The notes under the pieces are model-generated. The model searched no databases. It saw only the letters and a program-made list of their open reading frames with translations, and was not told the DNA's origin. Below, in pieces: positions 1-9,100 of a stretch of DNA of 20,699 nucleotides. Made by a program: the position numbers and the translations under genes. The stretch is from a virus, in the IMG/VR virus record IMGVR_UViG_3300005532_000222, positions 1 through 20,699 of that record; one strand, 5' to 3'. The number at the start of each line of letters is the position of its first letter. Within the stretch, counting starts at the first letter, position 1.

Positions 1-811
1 CGATGTTCTCCGGGACCGACGGTCCGCAGAACCCTGTCCAGGTGATGTCGTAATACACGGCATGCTCGCGGTTTAACTTCGCCCACATGTCGATGAGGAC
101 GGCATCGCCCGCCCGGATCGGCCTGGCCGTGCCCGATTCGGGTTCGTAGTGGGGGTCTGACATGTTTTCATTAACGCCGACAATCGGACCTCCATCGGTC
201 ACCATGCCGGCGCGGTCGAATGCCTCGCGAATGAATACCTTGACCGCGTACTCATCAACGGACGCGCCGGCTGCAAGGCGCTCGCCGATCATCCGGAACG
301 CCTGCCCGCGAATCTCATCCACAAGCTTCCCGGCCTCGATATGGCTGCGGTACTGCGCGTCGGTCCAGGTGGCCTCAAACTGCTGGATCAGGTCGGCCGA
401 ACTCACAATTTCCACGCCCAGGCTGCGTACCAGCTCGATCGTCCCGGCGTCCACGTTCGAGACGTAAGGAATGGCGCACATCGGCGAATACTGCATCGCA
501 ATCCGGCGCGCTCCGTCGATGAGGTAGGCGAGCCCCTCTTTCTGTGAAGGCCAGTTGCCATACACTGCCTTCCGGCCGGGCAGCGAATCGAGTGTGTGTG
601 ACTCGATCCCGTGGACGAGCCCCCGCGCTTCTCCCTGTGCGGGAATAAAGTAATACCAACGCCGCGTAACGTGCCCGGTGGGCTCGAAACGCAGCACACG
701 ATAGGCCAGCATATCGCGCCGATGGTGATCGAAGAAGAGCCAGCCGTCGATACCCTCGGCGCGGATCGCATCCTGGATGGACGCAACGTCCACATGCTGC
801 ATATCACTCAT
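1..811 (-). CDS. M24-family metallopeptidase (Xaa-Pro aminopeptidase/prolidase-like), C-terminus cut by window edge
   Basis: The open frame runs from ATG at 811 off the left edge, giving 270 residues of a protein whose family is usually 350-450 long. Residues about 10-140 look like the creatinase/prolidase N-terminal domain, and about 155-270 begin the pita-bread catalytic domain. Visible catalytic features are the PHYEP histidine (H221) and the metal-binding aspartates D241 (in LIDMWAK) and D255 (in YYDITWTGF). The remaining His and Glu ligands lie beyond the edge. Family members remove N-terminal residues before proline or split X-Pro dipeptides using two metal ions, usually in the cytoplasm. 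The start overlaps the stop of the symporter gene by 8 bases, so translation is probably coupled; a second ATG at 802 is an alternative start. Pairing with a symporter suggests peptide or amino-acid use, but the substrate cannot be read from the sequence. Confidence 0.88.
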   Translation of the reverse strand, partial: MSDMQHVDVASIQDAIRAEGIDGWLFFDHHRRDMLAYRVLRFEPTGHVTRRWYYFIPAQGEARGLVHGIESHTLDSLPGRKAVYGNWPSQKEGLAYLIDGARRIAMQYSPMCAIPYVSNVDAGTIELVRSLGVEIVSSADLIQQFEATWTDAQYRSHIEAGKLVDEIRGQAFRMIGERLAAGASVDEYAVKVFIREAFDRAGMVTDGGPIVGVNENMSDPHYEPESGTARPIRAGDAVLIDMWAKLNREHAVYYDITWTGFCGPSVPENI

Positions 812-2192
812 AAAAGCCTTTCATTTTCGCTGGACTCGGCGGCGGCGTCAGATAACTCACCGCAATGAGGCAAACTACCGATGCCGCGACAGCCGGATAG
901 ACAGCCTGGTCGGCGGGGTATTGAAAGACGTTACACGCCAGCGTAACCACCGTTCCCGCGACTATCGACGTGATCGCTCCTGCCGTGGTGGCTCTCTTCC
1001 AGAGAAAGACTGCAAGCACTGCGGGTGTAACGGCAGTCCCGTAAATCGTGTACGCGTAGACCGCGGCATTGAGCACCGATTCGAATTGGGTGGCCAGCAG
1101 GAAGGCGAAAACGCCCAGCAGCACGACGATCACGCGCGAGGCGATGAGCGTCCGCTTTTCGGACGCGTGGCGATCGATGAAGCGCAGGTAAACATCCTGA
1201 ATGAGGTTCGTTGCCGGTGAGAACAGATAGTTGTTCGCCGTCGAGATTACCTTCGCGAATACGCCGCCCAGGAGAAGCGCGCCAAGCAACGCCGGCAGAC
1301 CCTCGCGCGCTGTAAGAGGAATGATTTCCCGCGGATTTTCCGTGTGAAAAACACTCGAGCCAATCACCGCCAGAGTGATCAGCAGTGTTTCCAGCAGGAG
1401 AGTGCCCGCGATCCAGCCATAAACCGCATAGCGCGCATCACGCTCCGATCGGGCTGAGAAGAATTTCTGGTACATGCTTTGATTACCCACCAGCAGAAGC
1501 ATGGTTGGAATCAGCCATCCCAGCGCTTGCCACAGGGTCACGTTACCCAGAACCTGGAAATGTGTGGCCGGAAGCGCAGCCCTGACGTGTCCCCAGCCGC
1601 CTGCGCGCGTAAGCAGAACCGGCACGGCGATTACGACGATGACCGTCACCATGCTGCCGATGATCAGATCCGTGTACGCGATGGACGCCATTCCGGCCGC
1701 CGCCGTAAAGATGATGACGAACGCAGCGATGATGTACATGCCGTTCCGCCTGTCCAGACCGGGGAAGATGAGGTGCAGAACGTCGCCGCCGCCCTTGAAT
1801 TGATAGCTGGTGATGACCGTATATGCGATCACGATCGCCACTGTGGCCATCACTCGCGCCACGGTGTTGTATCTCGCCTCCAGCAGATCCGGAACAGTGA
1901 ACTGTGCGAACCGCCGCGCACGGCCCGCGATAAACCAGATCACGACCAGGCCCAGCCAGCCGCCCGCCGGCTGCCAGAGTGCGGCGAACCCGTTGCGATA
2001 AGCGTTTTCCCCGCCGGCAAAAAGGCTGCCCGCGCCAATCCAGGAGGACAGGAGCGTGAACACCAGAACGGGCCACGCCAGTTTCCTGCCGGCTACGAGG
2101 AAGTCGGCCCTGTTTCGGACCGCCAGCGACTTGTAAATCGCTGTGGCCAGCAGCGCCAGGACGACGATGGCAATAACGACAACGTAGATCAT
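804..2192 (-). CDS. Sodium:solute symporter (SSS family)
   Basis: This 462-residue protein is strongly hydrophobic, with about 13 predicted membrane segments, the usual size and topology of the SSS (SLC5-like) family. Family marks are DFLVAGRKL after the first helix (30-38), the AAAGMASIAYTDLI stretch (164-177), which matches the hallmark segment of PutP and SGLT proteins, and FAKVISTANNYLF (312-324). In that last segment S317-T318 match the Ser-Thr sodium-site pair of helix 9. It should import a small solute with sodium across the inner membrane; proline, another amino acid, a sugar or an organic acid are all possible. Its ATG overlaps the stop of the upstream ABC gene by 4 bases, and its stop overlaps the start of the M24 peptidase by 8 bases. 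This makes a coupled three-gene unit and hints at a peptide-derived substrate (inference). Confidence 0.9.
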   Translation of the reverse strand: MIYVVVIAIVVLALLATAIYKSLAVRNRADFLVAGRKLAWPVLVFTLLSSWIGAGSLFAGGENAYRNGFAALWQPAGGWLGLVVIWFIAGRARRFAQFTVPDLLEARYNTVARVMATVAIVIAYTVITSYQFKGGGDVLHLIFPGLDRRNGMYIIAAFVIIFTAAAGMASIAYTDLIIGSMVTVIVVIAVPVLLTRAGGWGHVRAALPATHFQVLGNVTLWQALGWLIPTMLLLVGNQSMYQKFFSARSERDARYAVYGWIAGTLLLETLLITLAVIGSSVFHTENPREIIPLTAREGLPALLGALLLGGVFAKVISTANNYLFSPATNLIQDVYLRFIDRHASEKRTLIASRVIVVLLGVFAFLLATQFESVLNAAVYAYTIYGTAVTPAVLAVFLWKRATTAGAITSIVAGTVVTLACNVFQYPADQAVYPAVAASVVCLIAVSYLTPPPSPAKMKGFYE

Positions 2193-3412
2193 TCGGCGGG
2201 CGCCTCGCCGTTCCGGTGAACGGAACAGTGTACGTCCGTGTGCACGCTAAGAATCCCCGCCGTCGCCCGAGCGCTCGACACCCGAAACGTCAGCGCGTCG
2301 TCGATCCAGTCCTGAGCCGTGCCGTCCGGGTACTGCGAAGCCACGGTGAGCGTGTATTCGTGTTGAGCCAGCATGCAGGGAAAACTGAATTCTACTTCGA
2401 CCTGATCCCCGGCCGCGACTGCTCCGAGTTCCCTGCCCTCCACTCGGGTGTTTGTTCCGAACGCATCCACCCCCAGCCGATTACGAATGAGAATGCCGAA
2501 AACAGGGTTGACGACATTGGTCCTGAAACGCACGCCAACGCGGATGTGCATGGGATCGCCGGATACGAATGACCTGCAGGAGCGAAGGTTCGCGTCCATG
2601 ACGTCGATGCCCGTGATCCGGCTGGCGCCATCTCCGTGCCGCACGGAATTACTCAGATCGGCTGCCGGGCCATTCTCGGCCGCCGTATCGCGCCGCAGGG
2701 CAAACGCAATGTACTGGTTGGCCGCTTCGGAGGGAGTGCCTGATATCTGCACTTCGCCGTTCAGAAGGAATATCGCTCGATGCGCGAGGCGCTTCACCAG
2801 GCCCAGATCGTGTGAGACCAGCAGAACGGTCACTCCCTGGCCGGTGAGCTCCTCGAACTTGCGGACGCACCGGACAGAGAACGCGGCATCGCCCACTGCC
2901 AATGCCTCGTCCACGATCAGAATGTCCGGCTGCACATGAATCGCCGCCGCGAACGCGAGCCGTACGTACATGCCCGACGAGTATTCCCGGACCGGACGAT
3001 CCATGAACTGACCGATGCCGGCAAACTCCTCGATACGGGCAAAGAGGCGCGTCATCTCCGCGCGCCGTATGCCCATGATCTCGCCGTTCAGATAAACGTT
3101 TTCTCGGCCGGTGAACTCGGGATTAAAACCCGCGCCGAGTTCGAGGAGCGAGGCGATCCGACCTTCGGTTAACACCCGCCCCGAAGTTGGTTGCAGAATC
3201 CCGGCGACGATCTGCAGTAACGTGCTCTTCCCCGATCCATTGGGCCCGATCAGGGCAACCACTTCGCCGCGATTCACCTGAAAGGAGACGCCGCGAACAG
3301 CCCAGAAATCCGTCACCCGCCGATGCCGTTCCGGGGCGATGGCGTGCAGAAGCCGTTCCGACTGGCGCCCGTACAGACGATATGCTTTGGAGACGTTCTG
3401 GACGGAAATCAC
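2189..3412 (-). CDS. ABC transporter ATP-binding protein, Wzt/TagH-like (polysaccharide export)
   Basis: This 407-residue protein has two parts. Residues 1-240 are an ABC ATPase with Walker A GPNGSGKS (56-63), the LLELGAGFNPEFTGREN stretch typical of Wzt/TagH/RfbE-type exporters, signature YSSGMYVRL (144-152), Walker B with the catalytic Glu in ILIVDEAL (164-171) and the H-loop histidine H201. Residues about 262-385 form a beta-rich C-terminal domain like the Wzt glycan-recognition domain. The family powers export of O-antigen or similar lipid-linked glycans with a two-subunit permease (Wzm). No permease is in the window. The start is GTG at 3412; there is no upstream ATG in frame and no clear Shine-Dalgarno sequence. 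It begins 27 bases after the last phage tail gene with no terminator between, which is an odd placement, and it is coupled to the symporter gene by ATGA. Confidence 0.92.
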   Translation of the reverse strand: MISVQNVSKAYRLYGRQSERLLHAIAPERHRRVTDFWAVRGVSFQVNRGEVVALIGPNGSGKSTLLQIVAGILQPTSGRVLTEGRIASLLELGAGFNPEFTGRENVYLNGEIMGIRRAEMTRLFARIEEFAGIGQFMDRPVREYSSGMYVRLAFAAAIHVQPDILIVDEALAVGDAAFSVRCVRKFEELTGQGVTVLLVSHDLGLVKRLAHRAIFLLNGEVQISGTPSEAANQYIAFALRRDTAAENGPAADLSNSVRHGDGASRITGIDVMDANLRSCRSFVSGDPMHIRVGVRFRTNVVNPVFGILIRNRLGVDAFGTNTRVEGRELGAVAAGDQVEVEFSFPCMLAQHEYTLTVASQYPDGTAQDWIDDALTFRVSSARATAGILSVHTDVHCSVHRNGEAPAE

Positions 3413-3439
3413 TACAGATGAATTATCGCCTGCTGGCGC

Positions 3440-6157
3440 TCAGCCGCTCTGCTGGCTTCTCCGAACGCCTGCCGGAAGCGGCAGCCGGTGGCCCAGCAGG
3501 CACATCTGGTCGAGCGCGAAGAGCACCACCGACTCGTATCCGAGCCCTTCCGCCATTCGCGCTTCTTTCTGCCATGCAGTGCTGGAATCGCCATCCCCGA
3601 CCAGATGGCTGCGCTGCTTCGGCCCGAAGCCGTACTGATCGCCCGTCCTCATCGAGGCCAGGCACACGTCCAGATTCCGCGACGCCGTGTACGAGAAGTT
3701 TTCCGTCTTGAGGCACCTCAGATTCTGCGGCGTCCAGTAATCCGACGCGAAGTTAACGCTCTGCATCAGCGCCGTATTGTTCGTGTCCGGTGGATACAGC
3801 ACCTCGACGCGCGTGTGCGCATAGCTCGCCCGAACGAACTGCGCTATCGCCTGCGTATGCGCCGCTATGAGACCCCGCAGGAACGCTGTCTCCTGGGAGA
3901 GCGCGGCGGGATCTGTGGAACGATCGGTGATTCTGGGCAGTGGGCGCCCGTATGCCGCCTGGAACGCCGACGTCGTGTAAGCATCGTAGAACGGCAATCC
4001 GGATTTGTCATCGGGAAAGTACCACCATTGAATTTCGCCAAACTGGATGTACGGGGTCAATCCACTCGCGTCCTGAATCGCCGCAATATCCGCATACACC
4101 TGCTGCCAATAAGCCCGGCTCGTCGGTGAGAAATTCGTTTGCAGCGCCGGAGTATTCACGAAAACAGGGTTCCCGCTGGGGTAGACCTGAGCAATTCCAG
4201 CGGCTGGGGAACCGTCTCCAAACTGCAGCTCCGTGCTGAACGCCGTCACGCAGTCGAGTCCATATGAATGCAGCGTCGAAAAGAACGACTTTGACCAGTC
4301 CCGTGCCGCGCGGTTAAGCCGAGGCGTCGCGTTCAGGTCCGTTAGCCATGCGCCGTCCTTTCCACCCGCCAGCGTCGCCCCGGACGCGATCACCTGCAAA
4401 CCGGAATCGCCTGCTCCTGAAATCGTAATGGCATTGCCATCGCCGCCCAGCGATCGCGATTGCAGCGTGAGTACATTGCCGTCCGCGCTTGCCCATACAG
4501 CCGTCGAACCCTGATTCAGGATCAGCTCGAAGGCCTTCGCGATCGTCTCTGCCGTATCTCCGTAGAGGTTCACGTGCGAGAGCGTCGTGGGCTGCGCGCC
4601 TTGTCGCCCCACCAGTACCGCAGTTATCGAGTTCGGTATAGGAGTTCCCAGAAAGGTTAACGTTCCAGTCGCGTACACGTTTTCCGGATTGACCAGCTCG
4701 AAAAACCACAACGCGCCGGCATAGTGATTCACTCGGCCATGGAACCCCAGCGACTGGATCATCCACGCTGTGCGCTCCGGGGCCAGAGCGAGACAGTGTT
4801 CGGTATCCCAATCGGTAGCCATACCCAAAACGGGCTCTGCGGGAATACCGGGAAGGGCGGCCGTTGACACAACGACTTCGAGAAAGTCGAAGTAAACGAC
4901 GCCATCCGCAGTCGTGCTCTGAACTTGTACTGTATGCCTGCCCGCAGGCAACTGCTCCGCAATTCGCTTCCTCGCCAGAATATCTTCGCCGGCAAGGTTC
5001 AGCTGAATCGTTTGCGTACTGCCGGAATCCACGCTGACTTGAATCGTCCCTGCATTGAACGCTAATCGTGTCCCCACATACAGCGAGTGAGCGGACGCGC
5101 TCTGGTACGTACAGGTCAGTGCCGAACCGGCGGTCTGCGTTAAATGAATCGTGCCGCCTGAAAAGTTTCCTTTTGCGGACGTCCAGTTTCCCGAGTATCT
5201 GATCCGAGCATCGTCGTCCTCAATACGAAACCCGTTCGGGCCATTAACGAGGTACGCGGTATTGGACCCGCTTACCACCCAATTCGTCACCGATACCTGG
5301 AACTCTGATCGCGAGTATGCTCCTGTTTGAATATCCGCTGCCCACGTCCAGCGAAGTTTCCTCACCGAGTTGGTGGGAATTGTCCTCCCGTCGCGGTCCT
5401 TCAGGGCGCTGAAGTCCAGTCGAACGTCCCAACTGCTCGGCGATTTGCCTCCCTGCAGCAGGCCACTGGTCTTGTCCCACTTCTCCGATTTTGACCCGGA
5501 CACATACGTATACACGCCAACGCGATTGCCGTTCGCGCCGGCTTTCCCCGACGTACCCATGTACGAAAGTTGGATTGTCGTCGGCCCCGTGACCACGGCC
5601 GTCATGATGTGCGAAAACGCGTTTACCGCATCGGCCAGCGCGCTGATCGTCTTCTCCAGCGTGTCGTCGCCATAAAGCTGATGCGTGTAGTGCTGGTCCA
5701 GAAACGAAAATCCAACGTAATCGTTTCCCGTCGCCGTGCCGGTCAGCGTCAGTTCGATTGTGGCCGGTTCTACCTCTCCGTCTGCGGGGCACGAGTAGTC
5801 TGCCAGCGGCGCCCAATAAACCTCGTCGCCCGCGCCGGTATCCACAAAGACGCGCAGGTACGGCCAGTCAACGGTGGGGTAAACGTCTGAGTCGAAGGCA
5901 ATGCAGTTCTGCCGCGATTCGCGGTACGACAGCACGACGCCGCTCAGATCGCCATCCGGCAGATTGCGGAACGGCGGGTGCTCGAAGACGTTGTCGCGAT
6001 TCCATTCCAGCACTGCCCAGTCGAACTGCTGCCGCCATGTTCCCGAAATCGTAAAGCCGTCGGCGCTGGCCCCGCTTAGCGCGGCGATCGCCGACGGAGT
6101 CAGGAAGTAACACTGCAGGTCGCGATCCGGCTGAAGTTTCTGAAGTAGCGCCTCCAT
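3440..6157 (-). CDS. Large baseplate/tail-fibre protein with duplicated beta modules, a ligand-binding jelly roll and a glycosidase-like C-terminal region
   Basis: This 905-residue protein is the last of the tail genes and starts 3 bases after the hub gene. An N-terminal region (1-130) is followed by module A (about 133-238). A jelly-roll-like region (about 304-430) contains RYSGNW, FSGGTIH, VSVDSGS, GRHTVQV and a final YFDFLEVVV, a pattern typical of carbohydrate-binding modules. Residues about 445-890 have the look of a TIM-barrel glycosidase (TDWDTEHC, LDCVTAFSTEL, YIQFGEIQWWYFPDD, VEVLYPPD). Module B (about 498-600) is inserted in this part. Modules A and B share LYGD, a helix, a GN-containing strand and a final LxGGK, so one is a copy of the other. 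E708 in GEIQWW is a possible catalytic acid, but I could not confirm a family. Likely role: cell-surface glycan binding or cleavage at the tail tip. No signal peptide or membrane segment is seen. Confidence 0.6.
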   Translation of the reverse strand: MEALLQKLQPDRDLQCYFLTPSAIAALSGASADGFTISGTWRQQFDWAVLEWNRDNVFEHPPFRNLPDGDLSGVVLSYRESRQNCIAFDSDVYPTVDWPYLRVFVDTGAGDEVYWAPLADYSCPADGEVEPATIELTLTGTATGNDYVGFSFLDQHYTHQLYGDDTLEKTISALADAVNAFSHIMTAVVTGPTTIQLSYMGTSGKAGANGNRVGVYTYVSGSKSEKWDKTSGLLQGGKSPSSWDVRLDFSALKDRDGRTIPTNSVRKLRWTWAADIQTGAYSRSEFQVSVTNWVVSGSNTAYLVNGPNGFRIEDDDARIRYSGNWTSAKGNFSGGTIHLTQTAGSALTCTYQSASAHSLYVGTRLAFNAGTIQVSVDSGSTQTIQLNLAGEDILARKRIAEQLPAGRHTVQVQSTTADGVVYFDFLEVVVSTAALPGIPAEPVLGMATDWDTEHCLALAPERTAWMIQSLGFHGRVNHYAGALWFFELVNPENVYATGTLTFLGTPIPNSITAVLVGRQGAQPTTLSHVNLYGDTAETIAKAFELILNQGSTAVWASADGNVLTLQSRSLGGDGNAITISGAGDSGLQVIASGATLAGGKDGAWLTDLNATPRLNRAARDWSKSFFSTLHSYGLDCVTAFSTELQFGDGSPAAGIAQVYPSGNPVFVNTPALQTNFSPTSRAYWQQVYADIAAIQDASGLTPYIQFGEIQWWYFPDDKSGLPFYDAYTTSAFQAAYGRPLPRITDRSTDPAALSQETAFLRGLIAAHTQAIAQFVRASYAHTRVEVLYPPDTNNTALMQSVNFASDYWTPQNLRCLKTENFSYTASRNLDVCLASMRTGDQYGFGPKQRSHLVGDGDSSTAWQKEARMAEGLGYESVVLFALDQMCLLGHRLPLPAGVRRSQQSG

Positions 6158-6160
6158 GGC

Positions 6161-9100
6161 TCAGAACCGGATCATTACGGTCAGGTCGCTCGCGGTCACG
6201 TCATCCGCCCCGCCTGGCACCGAGGTGACATCAATATTGATTTCGGCGCCCTCATCGATTGGGCCCAGTCCGAAGCCGTCCACACTACCCGATACCGTTG
6301 TCCCATCCGCTATCGTAAGAGGACACAGAATGTTGCCGTTCACTGTCACGTTCAGAGTAACTGCGCCGCCGTGCGGAGCCCGCCCAACCACCGCATAAAC
6401 ATCGCGGATCGCACGTCTCTTGTCGACGAAGAGAGGCGGCACGGCGCTCGTCTGCACCGCGACAATACCCTGTATCTGCAGCGCAATCTGCCCCCCGCCC
6501 AGCGTCCGAACTCCGTTATCCAGAGTGTCCAGAAGATTGCGCCTGCTCACGTCGCTGTTGCCGAATGAGTTCGTCACGAACAGCTCCGCGGCAGCCGCCC
6601 GTATGTGGGGCGCTGTGATGGTGTAGCTGTAATCGCCACTCGCCTCGCTGCCGAAAAAGTTCCGGACGAACGGCAGCACGAAGGTGCTGCTGGCAAGCGG
6701 GTACACCGGTGTTCCTGTCGCGTGCGGGGCCACCTGTGTCCCATAAGCTCCGCGCGTTATTGTCAACCCGCCCGTCGGCGAAATACTGCTGACCTGAACT
6801 AACTCGGATTCAATCTGCATCACCGACGTTCCGCTCGGAATCGCCGGTCCGTTGACGCTCAGGGACGCCGTGTCCGGGGTCAGCGCTGTCGTGACCGCGT
6901 ACTGCGTCGGATAACTGAATTCATCCCAGAAGTGAATCGTAAACGTGCCGGACGTGATCGATGCCGTGTTCGTGAGGCTTGGAAAAGCAATCCCGGCAAC
7001 AACCAGAGTTCCATCTCCGGCCCAGTCCAGCCCGAATATTGGCGCCCCCGGTACGCCGCTGTCCGCTGTCCCGCCCCCCAGAAGATAGCGCGTCACGGGT
7101 GAGACTTCAATCGCACACTCCTCGTCCCGGACATTTGCCGAGCGGCCGCAAATCTCGACGAACGACAGCGCCGTAGGAGGGACGTCAAAGCTGATTGGCC
7201 CCGATGCGCCCGTCGCGCCGAATCGCCATCCGGCTTCAACTACGGCAAACGTGCTGGTTGAGTCCGGCTCCGTGTCCCACGACCCGGTGATGGTCAGCGT
7301 CGATGCCGTATTGCTTGAGATCGTCCGCTCCTGGGCGCCCCCTGTCCCGCCGGTAATCCGCACCAGGTACCCGCTGAACTCATTGACCGTCATCTGCAAC
7401 GCGGAGTTACCAACGGTGGTGCTGCTGTGCGTTTCCGCCGCGGCCTCGGGCGTTAGCTCATAACGCCAATAGAAGTTCGCGTGATCATAGTTCATATCGG
7501 GCGGCGGAACCGCCATGGCGGGAAGCCCCGTGTCCGTGAACGTCGGCGCCGGATGTACGCCTGTGGCTATCTGCAGCAGATCGGCTCCGCTGGTCCCTCG
7601 ATAGACATTGAAGCTCGCCGTGTCCCTCGAGAAACTCATTCCCTGTAACTCAACCGTGTTTGTGCTCGCGCCAGCGGGAATCATGGCCATTACCAGGAAG
7701 GACAGCGGACTTTCGTTGCCCGCCGAATCGACCGCGCTCACGGCGTAATAACGTACCGTGCCGCCGGGCAGTGTGCCGCCCGTTGCGCTCGTCTGCACGC
7801 CAAGGCTCACCAGTGGAATTCCAGCCGTGGATGGCGCTGGCTTCCTCGGCGCCGTAAACGCCGCGGACAACGTGTAGAATTCACTCCCATCCGTCCGCTG
7901 TGTATCCGCCTCTGTAATACCGAATTCCGTGTCGCCCGCTGCGGTTATGACCGACCCGATCAGCGGCCGCGGTATTCCCGTATCGAAAGCCGCCTGGCGC
8001 CTGCCATTGCCGCCGCCCGGACCGTCCCCATACCACTGATCGTCGTGAATCTGCGCGGTTACAATCGCCGTCCGGTAGTTCAGATCAGGTGCAATGGTCA
8101 CCACCCGGAAGAGTTGCCGCGTCCAGTTCTGTTTCGAGTACGTGATCGCGATCAGGTCCCCCGGGTTCAGCGAGACGGCGCGAAAGCTCGTGGAGAACGA
8201 GACGTAGCGGTTGCCCTGAAGCGACTTACTCAGGTACAACGCCGCGACCCGTCCCGCCTGCGCAAAATTCGACAAACCGATGGCGGGCAACGCCGTGGTG
8301 ATCTCCTGCCCGCACAAGGCGGCGTCATCGGCATCGAACATCGAAAGGCTGTCCTGCTGGTACTCATTCAGCTCGTCCTGAAACTCGATGCTCACGAAAT
8401 TCGGCGTATCCGCCATCGATCGCGAGTACACCCGAAGACTCGAGCTCCCGTCCGCGTTTCGAAGAATCCCTGAGATCGCGTTATCGCCGAACTCGTACGC
8501 CGGCCAGCCCGGCCCGGACGCTGCCACGCTGTTCGTGCCTGCCGGCTTCTCTCCCTGCTGGCTTCCAAGCGGACCCTCACAATGCAGTTCCAGCCTTCCG
8601 TCAGGTCCGGTGGCGAAGTATAGGTTGGAGGCAGTTCTGATCCCCCGAATGACGTCGCCAACGCTCCGCCGCGTCGTCAGGAGAAGATTGCACGAGTAAG
8701 CCGGAACACTTGTCGGATTCCCATGCGCGTCCGCTGTCTGCACCGGCGTTGAACAAACCGCTGCGGCTGTTGCGAACGCCCCGGCATGAATCTCCTCCGA
8801 GCTCCATCCGCTCCTGCGCAGAAGGTCGAGCAGCACCCATGCGGGGTTGTTCGTGTATCCGAACTCTGTCGCGTGTCCTGCGGTATCGTACTGTTGCAAC
8901 TGCAAACCCTGAATCAGAATGTCGATATGCGGTAGTGTCGTCCCATCCGAAATTCGGTTCGGCACAACCACCGAAAGATATGCCATGCTGCCGTACGGAT
9001 CGCCGCTGAAATTTCCCTTCCCGTCTGTGTAATCGGGGTCGAAGGTCCCGTCTCGCACCCCGCTGCCGAGCATCGTGAACCAGCCGGTTGCGGTCATGTT

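Noticed and set aside
403-807. Minus-strand 134-codon frame near the left end
   Set aside because: It is out of frame with the M24 peptidase, which has conserved metal ligands and continues to the window edge; there is no evidence that the other frame is used.
1479-2219. Long plus-strand open frame (246 codons) opposite the symporter gene
   Set aside because: It is antisense to a clear membrane transporter, its translation is charged low-complexity sequence rich in Arg, Asp and His, and there is no ribosome site. Such mirror frames are common in GC-rich DNA.
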